Assembly (NCBI GenBank): GCA_946411525.1
Contig: CAMKEI010000007.1
Span: 1 to 63,435, forward strand
DNA: 63,435 nt
Direction: 5' to 3'
From: an uncultured Clostridia bacterium
GTDB taxonomy: Bacteria; Bacillota; Clostridia; Christensenellales; Aristaeellaceae
How positions within the stretch are numbered: the stretch's first letter is position 1; every line of letters begins with the position of its first letter. Position numbers and translations under genes: made by a program. The notes beneath the pieces are model-generated. The model worked only from the letters and a program-made list of their open reading frames with translations, was not told the origin of the DNA and ran no database searches. Positions 8,470 to 16,177 of the stretch are shown in pieces.

Positions 8470-8695
8470 ATCCTTTTCAGATGAAGGGAAACACGCGGTC
8501 AGGATACCGGCTCACAGAGAGCGGGGAAAGGTGCAAACCCGCAGCAGGCCCTGGACCGATACCATTCCCGGATGGAGAGCGGGCGCCGCCCGATAAAGCG
8601 GCTCAATGAGTGGTTTTACGAACAAGCAGGGTGGAACCGCGAATGCTTTACCAGCATCCGTCCCGGCACAGAAATGCAGGGCGGATGCTTTTTTG
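8470..8695 (+). ncRNA. T-box leader (tRNA-Thr sensing) of thrS
   Basis: Leader RNA with the features of a T-box riboswitch. The conserved T-box AGGGTGGAACCGCG is at 8628-8641. The downstream terminator has arms GCATCCGTCCC (8654-8664) and GGGCGGATGC (8679-8688) followed by six T. In the stem I region ACC (8561-8563) reads as a threonine specifier codon in GATACC, fitting the downstream gene. Uncharged tRNA-Thr would stabilise the antiterminator and allow thrS expression. Specifier placement is by eye. Confidence 0.88.
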
Positions 8696-8731
8696 TACAC
8701 AGACGCCCGGAAACAAAAAGGAGGGTATCCC

Positions 8732-10516
8732 ATGAAGATCATCTACAACGACGGTCATGTTGCGGAATGTCCTGAAGAGGAAGAGCTGGAAGTGCTCCGT
8801 CACTCTGCCGCCCACATCATGGCCCAGGCAGTCAAACGCCTGTATCCTGACGCCCACTTTGCCTACGGCCCCGCCACCGAGAAGGGCTTCCATTACGACA
8901 TTGACCTGGGCGATGTCAAACTGACGGACGAGGATCTGCCTGCCATCCAGGCTGAAATGCAGAAGATCGTGAAGGAAAATCTTCCCTTCAGGGTCTATCC
9001 TCTGCCCCGGGACGAGGCTGTTCAACTGATGAAGGACCGCGGCGAGATCTACAAGGTCGAACACATCGCCGATCTGGATCCGGACGCGGTGATCACATTC
9101 TATCAGCAGGGCGACTATATCGACATGTGCGTCGGTCCCCACCTTACATACACCAAAGCCCTGAAGGCGTTCAAACTGACGGCTCTGTCCGGCGCCTACT
9201 GGAAGAACAACCAGAACAACAAGATGCTTACACGGCTGAACGGCGTTGCCTTCCGGAACGCGGAAGAACTGGCCGCCTATGAAAAGGAAGTCGCCGAAGC
9301 CAAAGCCCGTGACCACCGCCGTATCGGTAAGGAAATGCAGCTGTTCATGACGGATGACCTGATCGGCAAAGGCCTGCCCATGTTCCTGCCCAAGGGTTAC
9401 ACGATCTGGATGGAGCTGGAGAACTACATCAAGCAGAAGGAACGCCTGCTGGGATACCAGCATGTCATGACGCCCTGCGTCGGTACTGTGGATCTGTACC
9501 GCACCAGCGGCCACTGGGAGCACTATAAGGAAAACATGTTCCCCGCCATGGAAGTGGAAGGCGAGAGTTTTGTGCTTCGGCCCATGAACTGTCCGCATCA
9601 CATGATGATCTACGCCAACCGGCTCCACAGCTACCGGGATCTGCCCATTCGCATCGGTGAAGTCGCCCATGACTTCCGCTTTGAGCCCAGCGGCACGCTG
9701 AAGGGCATTGAGCGCGGCCGTCACTTCTGCCAGAATGACGCCCACCTCTTCGTCACGCCCGACCAGATCAAGGATGAGGTCGCCAGCGTGGTCAACCTGA
9801 TCCGCGAGGTCTATCAGGACTTCCACATCACGGACTACCGCTGCGTGCTGAGCCTGCGTGATCCGGAGGATAAGGTCAAATACCATCAGGACGATGAGAT
9901 GTGGAACAAGGCGGAAAACGCCCTGCGTGACGTCCTGGATCAGCTGGGTATCAAATATACGGAAGAAATCGGCGAAGCCGCCTTCTACGGCCCGAAACTG
10001 GATGTGAACGTCAAGCCGGCTATCGGCGCGGAATACACGCTGAGCACCTGCCAGCTGGATTTCTGCCTGCCTGCGAAGTTTGACCTGAAGTATGTGGACC
10101 AGGACGGCACCGAAAAAACGCCCGTGGTTCTGCACCGCGCGATCCTGGGCTCCATCGACCGCTTTATGGCCTACCTGATTGAAGAGACAAAAGGCGCCTT
10201 CCCGCTGTGGCTGGCTCCGGTTCAGGTCAAGGTTCTGCCTGTATCCGACAAGAGCATGGCCTACGCCGCAACGATCAACAGGGAACTGATGGCCCAGGGC
10301 ATCCGCTCCGAACTGGACGAGCGCAATGAGAAGATCGGTTACAAAATCCGTTATGCCCGCCAGGAGGACAAGGTTCCCTATATGATTATCATTGGCGAAA
10401 AAGAAATCGAGGAAGGCACGCTGGCCGTTCGCGACCGTGCTACAGACCAGACGACGTCCATGACGATGGATGCGCTTCTGGCGAAGCTCGAAAAAGAGAT
10501 TGAAGCGCGAGCCTGA
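8732..10516 (+). CDS. thrS: threonyl-tRNA synthetase lacking the N-terminal TGS domain
   Basis: 594 residues from ATG 8732 (AAGGAGGG 6 bases upstream). It charges tRNA-Thr in the cytoplasm. After only ~20 residues it enters the second additional (editing) domain with HSAAH (24-28) and later CVGPH, then the class II catalytic core (FVLRPMNCPHH, RIGEVAHDFRFEPSG) and a C-terminal anticodon-binding domain. Typical bacterial ThrRS is ~640 residues with a ~60-residue TGS domain in front. Here that domain is absent, and no in-frame TGS-like sequence lies upstream because the T-box terminator occupies the space. Regulated by the T-box. Confidence 0.95.
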   Translation: MKIIYNDGHVAECPEEEELEVLRHSAAHIMAQAVKRLYPDAHFAYGPATEKGFHYDIDLGDVKLTDEDLPAIQAEMQKIVKENLPFRVYPLPRDEAVQLMKDRGEIYKVEHIADLDPDAVITFYQQGDYIDMCVGPHLTYTKALKAFKLTALSGAYWKNNQNNKMLTRLNGVAFRNAEELAAYEKEVAEAKARDHRRIGKEMQLFMTDDLIGKGLPMFLPKGYTIWMELENYIKQKERLLGYQHVMTPCVGTVDLYRTSGHWEHYKENMFPAMEVEGESFVLRPMNCPHHMMIYANRLHSYRDLPIRIGEVAHDFRFEPSGTLKGIERGRHFCQNDAHLFVTPDQIKDEVASVVNLIREVYQDFHITDYRCVLSLRDPEDKVKYHQDDEMWNKAENALRDVLDQLGIKYTEEIGEAAFYGPKLDVNVKPAIGAEYTLSTCQLDFCLPAKFDLKYVDQDGTEKTPVVLHRAILGSIDRFMAYLIEETKGAFPLWLAPVQVKVLPVSDKSMAYAATINRELMAQGIRSELDERNEKIGYKIRYARQEDKVPYMIIIGEKEIEEGTLAVRDRATDQTTSMTMDALLAKLEKEIEARA

Positions 10517-10530
10517 TTCCTGAAATGCCG

Positions 10531-10567
10531 GGGACCCCGTACCGGAGAAAGTACGGGGTCCCTTTTT
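10531..10567 (+). terminator. thrS terminator
   Basis: A 12-bp stem, gggaccccgtac (10531-10542) and gtacggggtccc (10551-10562), followed by TTTTT. Confidence 0.92.
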
Positions 10568-10585
10568 CTGTGCGGTTCTGAACCG

Positions 10586-12034
10586 TCACCTGATCTTCAG
10601 CGTATTCGCGCATTTGCACGGCAGCTTCTCCGGCAGCTTCACCAGCAGCACGCCGTAGTCCTTTCGGAACTCCAGCGGTCCGGCGCCCAGCAGATCCACG
10701 CTGCTCACCTCCTGCTCCGCGAAACTGCGAAGCGTCACGGTTTCCCCGCCCTTCGCGCCGAGCAGGAACGCGTAAACCGCGTCGTTTTTCTGAGTAAACC
10801 GAACGTCGTTGATCGTCCAGTCTGTTTTCTCCTCCGTGAACCCTTCGATCTTGACCCTTGTCTTTCCCTCGCCGAAGGCCTTCCACGGCCGCGTGCCGTA
10901 TACGGCCTCGCTGTTGACGCTGAACCAGTCCGCCAGTCTGTCAAGAATGAATTCCGCGTCCCCGTCGATGGTGCCGTCCGGACGCTGGAGGATGTTCAGG
11001 AGCATCACGCCGTTCTTGGAGATAATGTCCACCAGCATCTCGATGATCTGCTCCGGGCTCTTGTATGGATGATGCACGTCGTAGAACCAGTTGCCGATGC
11101 AGGTATCCGTGTGCCAGGGTTCCGGCATGATGCCTGGCAGCTGGCTCTTTTCGATGTCCAGCACACCCACGCTGAAAATCTCTTCCCGCCGGTCTTTCTG
11201 GAGATATACAGCCCGGTTTTCCCCATGCTTTTCCAGGGAAGTGTTGTAGAGTCTCGCCACCGCCTTCAGGCCGCGCTCATAAACGGATAGGTCGTCCAGC
11301 CTGCCCTGATTCGCCATCCAGTGCTCCCCGAAAGGCAGTACGCCGTCGGAATACAGCAGGTCCGGCTGGAAGCGGTCGATCATTTCGTATACACAGCTCA
11401 GCCAGTAGTCCCGGAACTGTTCGTTACCGGTATACCAAGGGTCCAGCTCCTCACCCGTTCCGTGCTCCTGATTCGCGTGATAGAAATCCTGATACGCCGG
11501 ATCGTTGCCGTCATACGGAACACCGGCGTAGGGTCCGGTTTTGTCACAACCTTTGTTTACCCGCCACCAGGAGAAGGAGGCGCCGAGGTGCTCGCTGAGT
11601 CCGAAAGGCATCCCGTACTTGTCTGCCGCGGCTTTCCACAGCGCCAGGATATCCTTCTTCGGACCGACATTCACGCTGTTCATACGGTTGATCTTCGAAT
11701 CATAGTTGAAGAAATGGTCATGGTGAGTCGCCTGGGTCATCAGATACCTGGCGCCCGCTTTATAATATTTTGCAATCAGCGCCTCCGGATCGAACTTTTC
11801 CGCCTTCCACAGCGCGCAGATATCCTTGTAGCCGAATTCTGACGGATGGCCGTAATGACGGAGATGGTACTCATACTGGGGCTGTCCCTGGATATACATG
11901 TTCCGGGCATACCAGTCTCCGAACATCGGAACGCTCTGCGGTCCCCAGTGGCTCCAGATCCCGAATTTGGCGTCCCGGAACCATTCAGGGGCGGAGTACT
12001 TCCTCAGGGATTCAAACGTCGGTTCAAATCTCAT
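10586..12034 (-). CDS. GH29 alpha-L-fucosidase, cytoplasmic
   Basis: 482 residues. Recognised as glycoside hydrolase family 29 by FGIWSHWGPQSVP near the N-terminus, THHDHF (103-108) and LLYSDG; Asp230 is the expected nucleophile. It would release alpha-L-fucose by a retaining mechanism. No signal peptide is visible, so it should act on imported fucosylated oligosaccharides. The C-terminal ~130 residues form a beta-rich domain usual for the family. No fucose catabolic genes adjoin. A TATAAT (12069-12074) lies upstream, overlapping the end of bioY, but I see no good -35. Confidence 0.92.
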   Translation of the reverse strand: MRFEPTFESLRKYSAPEWFRDAKFGIWSHWGPQSVPMFGDWYARNMYIQGQPQYEYHLRHYGHPSEFGYKDICALWKAEKFDPEALIAKYYKAGARYLMTQATHHDHFFNYDSKINRMNSVNVGPKKDILALWKAAADKYGMPFGLSEHLGASFSWWRVNKGCDKTGPYAGVPYDGNDPAYQDFYHANQEHGTGEELDPWYTGNEQFRDYWLSCVYEMIDRFQPDLLYSDGVLPFGEHWMANQGRLDDLSVYERGLKAVARLYNTSLEKHGENRAVYLQKDRREEIFSVGVLDIEKSQLPGIMPEPWHTDTCIGNWFYDVHHPYKSPEQIIEMLVDIISKNGVMLLNILQRPDGTIDGDAEFILDRLADWFSVNSEAVYGTRPWKAFGEGKTRVKIEGFTEEKTDWTINDVRFTQKNDAVYAFLLGAKGGETVTLRSFAEQEVSSVDLLGAGPLEFRKDYGVLLVKLPEKLPCKCANTLKIR

Positions 12035-12086
12035 TCTTCTTTCTCCTTTTTCGTCCAGTCTTTTTTTTATTATACACGAAATATAC

Positions 12087-12620
12087 TTAATGCTGTATCT
12101 TTTTTATTGCTTTTCTGACCGGCGGCGTCAGCAGCGTCACCGCGGCAATCTTCGCCGCGTCTCCCGGCAGGAAGGGCAGTACGCAGAGGCCAAGCGCTGC
12201 GCTGAAGCTGTTTCCCGTCTGGATCATGAACCATGCCGTACCAATTGCGTACAGCACCGCAGTGCCGAGAATCATCATCCCGGGCAGGATCCATTTCCTC
12301 TCTTCTTTTTCTGCGCGTTCCGCGCCGAGCCCGGAAAGAAACGCGCAGGGAAGGTAGCCGGCCAGATATCCGCCGGTCACGCCGGCCAGTTTCTGCAGGC
12401 CGCCGCTGAAACCGGAGAAAACCGGCACCCCGATGGCTCCGATCAGCAGATAAAGCGCCGCCGCAAGTGCACCCCGCTTCTTTCCGCAGATTGTTCCGGC
12501 AAGATACACCGCGAACGTCGCCAGGGACAGCGGCACCGGCCCTGCGGCGATAGTCAGCGGTCCCGCGATACAGATCAGCGCTGCGGTCACAGCGGTCAGC
12601 GTCATATCCTTTACCTTCAT
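12087..12620 (-). CDS. bioY: BioY biotin transporter substrate-binding component
   Basis: 177 residues, about six hydrophobic helices, S-component of an ECF-type vitamin transporter. Recognised by the N-terminal helix pattern LTAVTAALICIAGPLTI, the GPVPLSLATFAVYLAG stretch and a GxPVF/GGYLAG region. It binds biotin in the membrane and couples to energising EcfAAT components, which are not in this window. Its ATG overlaps the birA stop (4 bases), with GGAG 9 bases upstream, so birA and bioY are translationally coupled. Confidence 0.93.
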   Translation of the reverse strand: MKVKDMTLTAVTAALICIAGPLTIAAGPVPLSLATFAVYLAGTICGKKRGALAAALYLLIGAIGVPVFSGFSGGLQKLAGVTGGYLAGYLPCAFLSGLGAERAEKEERKWILPGMMILGTAVLYAIGTAWFMIQTGNSFSAALGLCVLPFLPGDAAKIAAVTLLTPPVRKAIKKIQH

Positions 12621-13597
12621 TGTGCGGTACTCCTGTCTCCGAGTTTCAGGCTGACTTCGCCGTAATTCAGTCTCCTGATCCCTGTCTCCGTCCGGATGAC
12701 CAGCCTTCCCTGATCGTCGATCTCCAGCGCTCGGGCGGGATACTGCCGTCCGCCCTCGATAACTGTCACGGTCCTGCCGATCACATTCGAACGTTTCCGG
12801 CTTTCCGCCAGAAATGCACCGTTCTCCAGATCGCCGTACAGCGCGTCAAGCTCATTGAGGACCTCCGCAATCAGCCGGTTCCTGTCCGGCAAAACGCCTG
12901 TCTCGTTCCCGATGGACGTGGCTGTTTCCTGAAGATCCGGCGGAAATGTCATCTTGCCGGTGTTGATGCCGATGCCTGTCACGGCATATTCAAGCCTGCC
13001 GGCCTCCATGCCGAACCCTGCTTCCGTCAGGATCCCGCAGATTTTTTTATCGTTCAGATACAGATCGTTGACCCATTTGATCTTCACGTCGGCATCCGAG
13101 ACCTTTTCCACCGCCCGTGCCGCCGCCACCGCGGCCAGCGAGGTGAGCAGGTTTGCCCGTTCCGGCGCACAATCCGGACGCAGAATTACTGTCAGATAGA
13201 TCCCGGAATGCTCCGGCGAGAAAAATGACCTGCCCAGCCGCCCACGGCCGCCGGACTGGGAGTCGGCAATCACTGTCAGGCCGTGAGGTACTCCGCCGGC
13301 GGCCAGCGTCTTCGCCCGGTTGTTGGTGGAATCCAGCCGGTCATGTATTTCCAGTTCCCTTCCGATAATGTCCGCGGTCAGCCACCTGCGGATCTCCGTC
13401 TCGCTCAGCCGGTCCGGTACGGAAAGGAGCCTGTATCCCCGGTTGGTGACTGCCTCGATTTCATACCCGTTCCGGCGCAGGCTGTTCATAACTTTCCATA
13501 CCGCGTTCCGGCTCACGCCCAGTTCCCTGGCCAGCTTTGCCCCTTCCACGGTCTCCCCTGTACCCAGCAGTTCCAGCGCCTTTTCCCTGACGGTCAT
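12617..13597 (-). CDS. birA: bifunctional biotin ligase and biotin repressor
   Basis: 326 residues. N-terminal winged HTH (1-60, LARELGVSRNAVWKVMNSL), central ligase domain with GGRGRLGR (116-123) and KWVNDLY (174-180), and a small C-terminal domain. It makes biotinyl-AMP, transfers biotin to carboxylases, and as the holo-form binds DNA. The operon order birA-bioY and the palindrome just upstream indicate that it represses its own operon and biotin uptake when biotin is plentiful. Start ATG with GGAGGAAGGG upstream. Confidence 0.95.
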   Translation of the reverse strand: MTVREKALELLGTGETVEGAKLARELGVSRNAVWKVMNSLRRNGYEIEAVTNRGYRLLSVPDRLSETEIRRWLTADIIGRELEIHDRLDSTNNRAKTLAAGGVPHGLTVIADSQSGGRGRLGRSFFSPEHSGIYLTVILRPDCAPERANLLTSLAAVAAARAVEKVSDADVKIKWVNDLYLNDKKICGILTEAGFGMEAGRLEYAVTGIGINTGKMTFPPDLQETATSIGNETGVLPDRNRLIAEVLNELDALYGDLENGAFLAESRKRSNVIGRTVTVIEGGRQYPARALEIDDQGRLVIRTETGIRRLNYGEVSLKLGDRSTAQ

Positions 13598-13652
13598 CTG
13601 TCTTCCCTTCCTCCCCGTTGATTCCCGGAAATCATATCATCCGGCGCCTGAA

Positions 13653-13684
13653 TCGTCAACCTTACATTTCACATGGGTTGACAA
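13653..13684. promoter_or_regulatory. BirA operator upstream of birA-bioY
   Basis: Interrupted palindrome TCGTCAACC (13653-13661), 14 bases, GGTTGACAA (13676-13684); eight of nine arm positions are complementary. It matches the half-site form and spacing of known BirA boxes (TTGTTAACC/GGTTAACAA with 14-16 bases between). It lies about 55 bases upstream of the birA start. Confidence 0.85.
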
Positions 13685-13769
13685 TTGATCGGATGTGCTT
13701 TTCCGCCCGCACGATTAAATCAGCGGTCTGAGAAAGAAATCCGCGGCCGGATTGTCCGGGATAAACGCG

Positions 13770-13808
13770 AAAAGGCGGGCGTCAGTGCAAACTGAGCCTG
13801 CCCCTTTT
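13770..13808 (-). terminator. terminator of the GNAT-GGDEF unit
   Basis: Imperfect hairpin between aaaaggcgggc (13770-13780) and gcctgcccctttt (13796-13808). Read leftward it ends in TTTT and lies just after the diguanylate cyclase stop. Confidence 0.65.
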
Positions 13809-13819
13809 CCCGCTGTGGA

Positions 13820-15196
13820 TCAACCGATTCCGCCCCAGACCGCACAGCAGTCCTCACGGGTTTTTTTTATTTCCAGCAATACGGTATCCGCGTCCTTGAA
13901 CAGGGAACCGTCCGGATTCGGCCGGTCCCAGAAAGCGATCCCCGCGCTGATCGTGACCGGCGGCAGGTCGCCGTTGCTCCCGGACAGTTCCCGGTTGATT
14001 TCCCGGATTTTCTCGCTGATCCGCGCGCCGTCCTGGTGGCTGGTGCGCGGCATAATGATACAGAACTCGTCCCCGCCGATGCGGCTGATATGATCCACCG
14101 TCCTGAAATGCCGTTTCAGCGCGTCCACCGCCGTACACAGTACCCTGTCGCCGATATCGTGGCCGAATTCATCGTTATACTGCTTGAAATGATCCACATC
14201 CGCCACGATAATGCCGACGTTCTGCGTTTTTTCGATCTGCCGGTAATATCTGTCGAAATCCGTCCGGTTATACACGCCCGTCAGCGCGTCGTGGGCAGCG
14301 GTGTAGGATAGTTTTTCTGTTTTCTCCTCATTGTCCTTCAGCACTTCGTTATAGACCTTTGCCAGATGGCGCATCTCATAGCTCCCCTGTTCCGGGATCG
14401 GTTCCCGGCGGTCCAGGTTGTCCACGCTTCTCCGGATCGGGTCAATGATCAGCATCCGGTTCAGCATCAGTGCCAGTACACTTACAACCAGGAACAGGAT
14501 CACCAGAATTGTCTGCCTGCTGACAATTCCCTTTACCTGGGTAAAAGTCCTGTCTGCCTGCAGCTGTCCTTCTTCAGAAGAAAGCCGGTGGCTTCTGTCT
14601 ACAGCGGTCCGGATCGTTTTTTCCAGTCCGATATAGGATTCCGAGGTCAGCAGGGCAATCGCTTTCCCTTTCCTGACTTCATCGGACAGTGCCCGGTCCT
14701 CCTCGCTCAATTCCGTCTCTTTCAGGAAATCGGGCAGCGCCTCGAAGACCTGTTTCGGCAGTGATTCTGCAATCATCCGCATGGCGACCTTTTCCGTCTG
14801 GCTCCGTCCGCGGAAAGCCTCCAAAGCGGCGGAAAACTCCGTGTTTGCGGCGGCGCTGTTGGACTTTTCCGGATCGTACTGCGCCAGCTGCGCGTTGATC
14901 ATATTCATCTGTGCCTCATACGCTTTGGCAGATCCGACTTCCCCGCTCCGCACAAAGGCCATGGCCTGTTCCGACAGGTTCCCTGTAAAATCGCGCAGCA
15001 TACCGCCCGTCTGCTGGTTGCTCAGATAGCTGTTTGTAACGGTCACGATCTCTCCCACGCTGCCTGTCGTCTGATACATGGATACAGCCATCAGCGTCGC
15101 GAGCACCAGACCGATACAGATCATCAGGATATTCAGGCGGCTCAGCCGGATTCCGGAACGCTTCCCGGCGGAATTGTCCTTACTCCCCCTGTTCAC
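13820..15196 (-). CDS. membrane diguanylate cyclase (GGDEF)
   Basis: 458 residues from GTG 15196 (GGAGG 9 bases upstream, inside the preceding gene). TM1 (~22-42), an extracytoplasmic helical sensor region (~43-227, coiled four-helix type), TM2 (~228-248), a short HAMP-like linker and a C-terminal GGDEF domain. The intact active-site motif GGDEF is at 374-378, and the inhibitory-site RxxD (RTVD, 365-368) is five residues before it, so it should make cyclic di-GMP with product inhibition. No EAL domain. It overlaps the upstream acetyltransferase gene by 17 bases, implying joint expression. The ligand is unknown. Confidence 0.93.
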   Translation of the reverse strand: MNRGSKDNSAGKRSGIRLSRLNILMICIGLVLATLMAVSMYQTTGSVGEIVTVTNSYLSNQQTGGMLRDFTGNLSEQAMAFVRSGEVGSAKAYEAQMNMINAQLAQYDPEKSNSAAANTEFSAALEAFRGRSQTEKVAMRMIAESLPKQVFEALPDFLKETELSEEDRALSDEVRKGKAIALLTSESYIGLEKTIRTAVDRSHRLSSEEGQLQADRTFTQVKGIVSRQTILVILFLVVSVLALMLNRMLIIDPIRRSVDNLDRREPIPEQGSYEMRHLAKVYNEVLKDNEEKTEKLSYTAAHDALTGVYNRTDFDRYYRQIEKTQNVGIIVADVDHFKQYNDEFGHDIGDRVLCTAVDALKRHFRTVDHISRIGGDEFCIIMPRTSHQDGARISEKIREINRELSGSNGDLPPVTISAGIAFWDRPNPDGSLFKDADTVLLEIKKTREDCCAVWGGIG

Positions 15197-16055
15197 GTTT
15201 CAGTGCCTCCTTCAGCGCTTCATAGCGATCCCGCTTTCCGGGTTTCATAAAGTGGTCATGCCTCAGCTGTTCATGGCGAAGCGCATAATCGAGTTTCCGG
15301 TCCCCAAACTGTTCGCTGGTCAGGTCGAACACACAGTCGCCGACAGCATTGTAGCAGTGCCATCCGCCATCCTCCTGAGGAATACCCCAGACCCTTCCGC
15401 CGAATATGTCCTGTACCAGGAACGCTGTGATCGAGCACTGGCCGAGGGTGCGGTTCTCTTCTGTCCAGTCCTCCCGCATCCGCGGCGTACAGGTTTCCCT
15501 CGTCCACAGCGGCCAGAGCGCGCGGTACAGATCCTTCGGCGTCACTATGCCCGGATATTCGCCGGTCCGCGCTTTCACATCCGCTGTTTCATGACCATGG
15601 AATCCGTAGGTATCCATCCGGTATACGCGGCTGTCTCCACCGCGCCTGTCCTTGATGGCTGTCACATATTCGGCGCCGTATTTCTCATACAGTCCGGTCT
15701 CCTCCGTAGAAATCCAGAGCGCCTCATACCCGTCGTCCCGGGCAAGTTCCTTAACCTTGCTGATCAGCTTTCCCATCAGGCGGCGGCCGCGGTAATCCGG
15801 ATAGGTGTATACAAAGCCCATCCACGGTGTCAGTTCTGTCTCCGGGATATCATCCTTCTCCGCATAAGTGCAGAAAGCCGCCAGTTTCGGTCCGTCCGCC
15901 AGAATCAGCACCTGAGCCTTTTCACCGTAGAGCCTGTGAAAGCGTTCCTCCTTCAGCAGGGTATACAGGAACTGGCCTGCGATCCAGTCGCATTCCTTCA
16001 TCTGCTTCAGCCACCATTCCGGTCTGACCGTACGTTCCAGGTCCAGTATATCCAT
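15180..16055 (-). CDS. GNAT family N-acetyltransferase
   Basis: 291 residues from ATG 16055, which has GGAAGG 10 bases upstream; an in-frame GTG nine bases earlier has almost no spacing. The GNAT acetyl-CoA motif is visible in the middle (VYTYPDYRGRRLMGKLISK followed by YEALWISTEETGLYEKYG). The C-terminal half, rich in Trp and Arg, is an extension that I do not recognise. Substrate unknown. It has a strong promoter and overlaps the diguanylate cyclase gene, so the two form one transcription unit. Confidence 0.85.
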   Translation of the reverse strand: MDILDLERTVRPEWWLKQMKECDWIAGQFLYTLLKEERFHRLYGEKAQVLILADGPKLAAFCTYAEKDDIPETELTPWMGFVYTYPDYRGRRLMGKLISKVKELARDDGYEALWISTEETGLYEKYGAEYVTAIKDRRGGDSRVYRMDTYGFHGHETADVKARTGEYPGIVTPKDLYRALWPLWTRETCTPRMREDWTEENRTLGQCSITAFLVQDIFGGRVWGIPQEDGGWHCYNAVGDCVFDLTSEQFGDRKLDYALRHEQLRHDHFMKPGKRDRYEALKEALKREQGE

Positions 16056-16084
16056 CTTTGTCACACCTTCCGTTTGGATAGATT

Positions 16085-16113
16085 ATTATACCCGACAGAA
16101 GGCTTTTTGTAAA
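16085..16113 (-). promoter_or_regulatory. promoter of the GNAT-GGDEF unit
   Basis: Leftward TTTACA (16108-16113), 17-base spacer, TATAAT (16085-16090). Confidence 0.85.
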
Positions 16114-16136
16114 AGTTTTTCCGTCTTCATCACACG

Positions 16137-16163
16137 AAAAGGCGCGGTCTGACAGGCCGCGCC
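16137..16163 (-). terminator. terminator of the ABC exporter operon
   Basis: A 9-bp GC stem, ggcgcggtc (16141-16149) and ggccgcgcc (16155-16163), with one G-T pair and a T run when read leftward (A run at 16137-16140). Confidence 0.9.
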
Positions 16164-16177
16164 ATTTCTGTATGCAG

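Noticed and set aside
8648-10135. A 495-codon minus-strand frame inside thrS
   Set aside because: It is antisense to thrS and lies in the wobble-complementary frame; no ribosome binding site or domain.
13655-13682. BirA box read as another copy of the GTAAGG sigma element
   Set aside because: It contains aaccttac, but the 11-base-spaced gtgac and the CTTACG palindrome are missing, so the match is chance.
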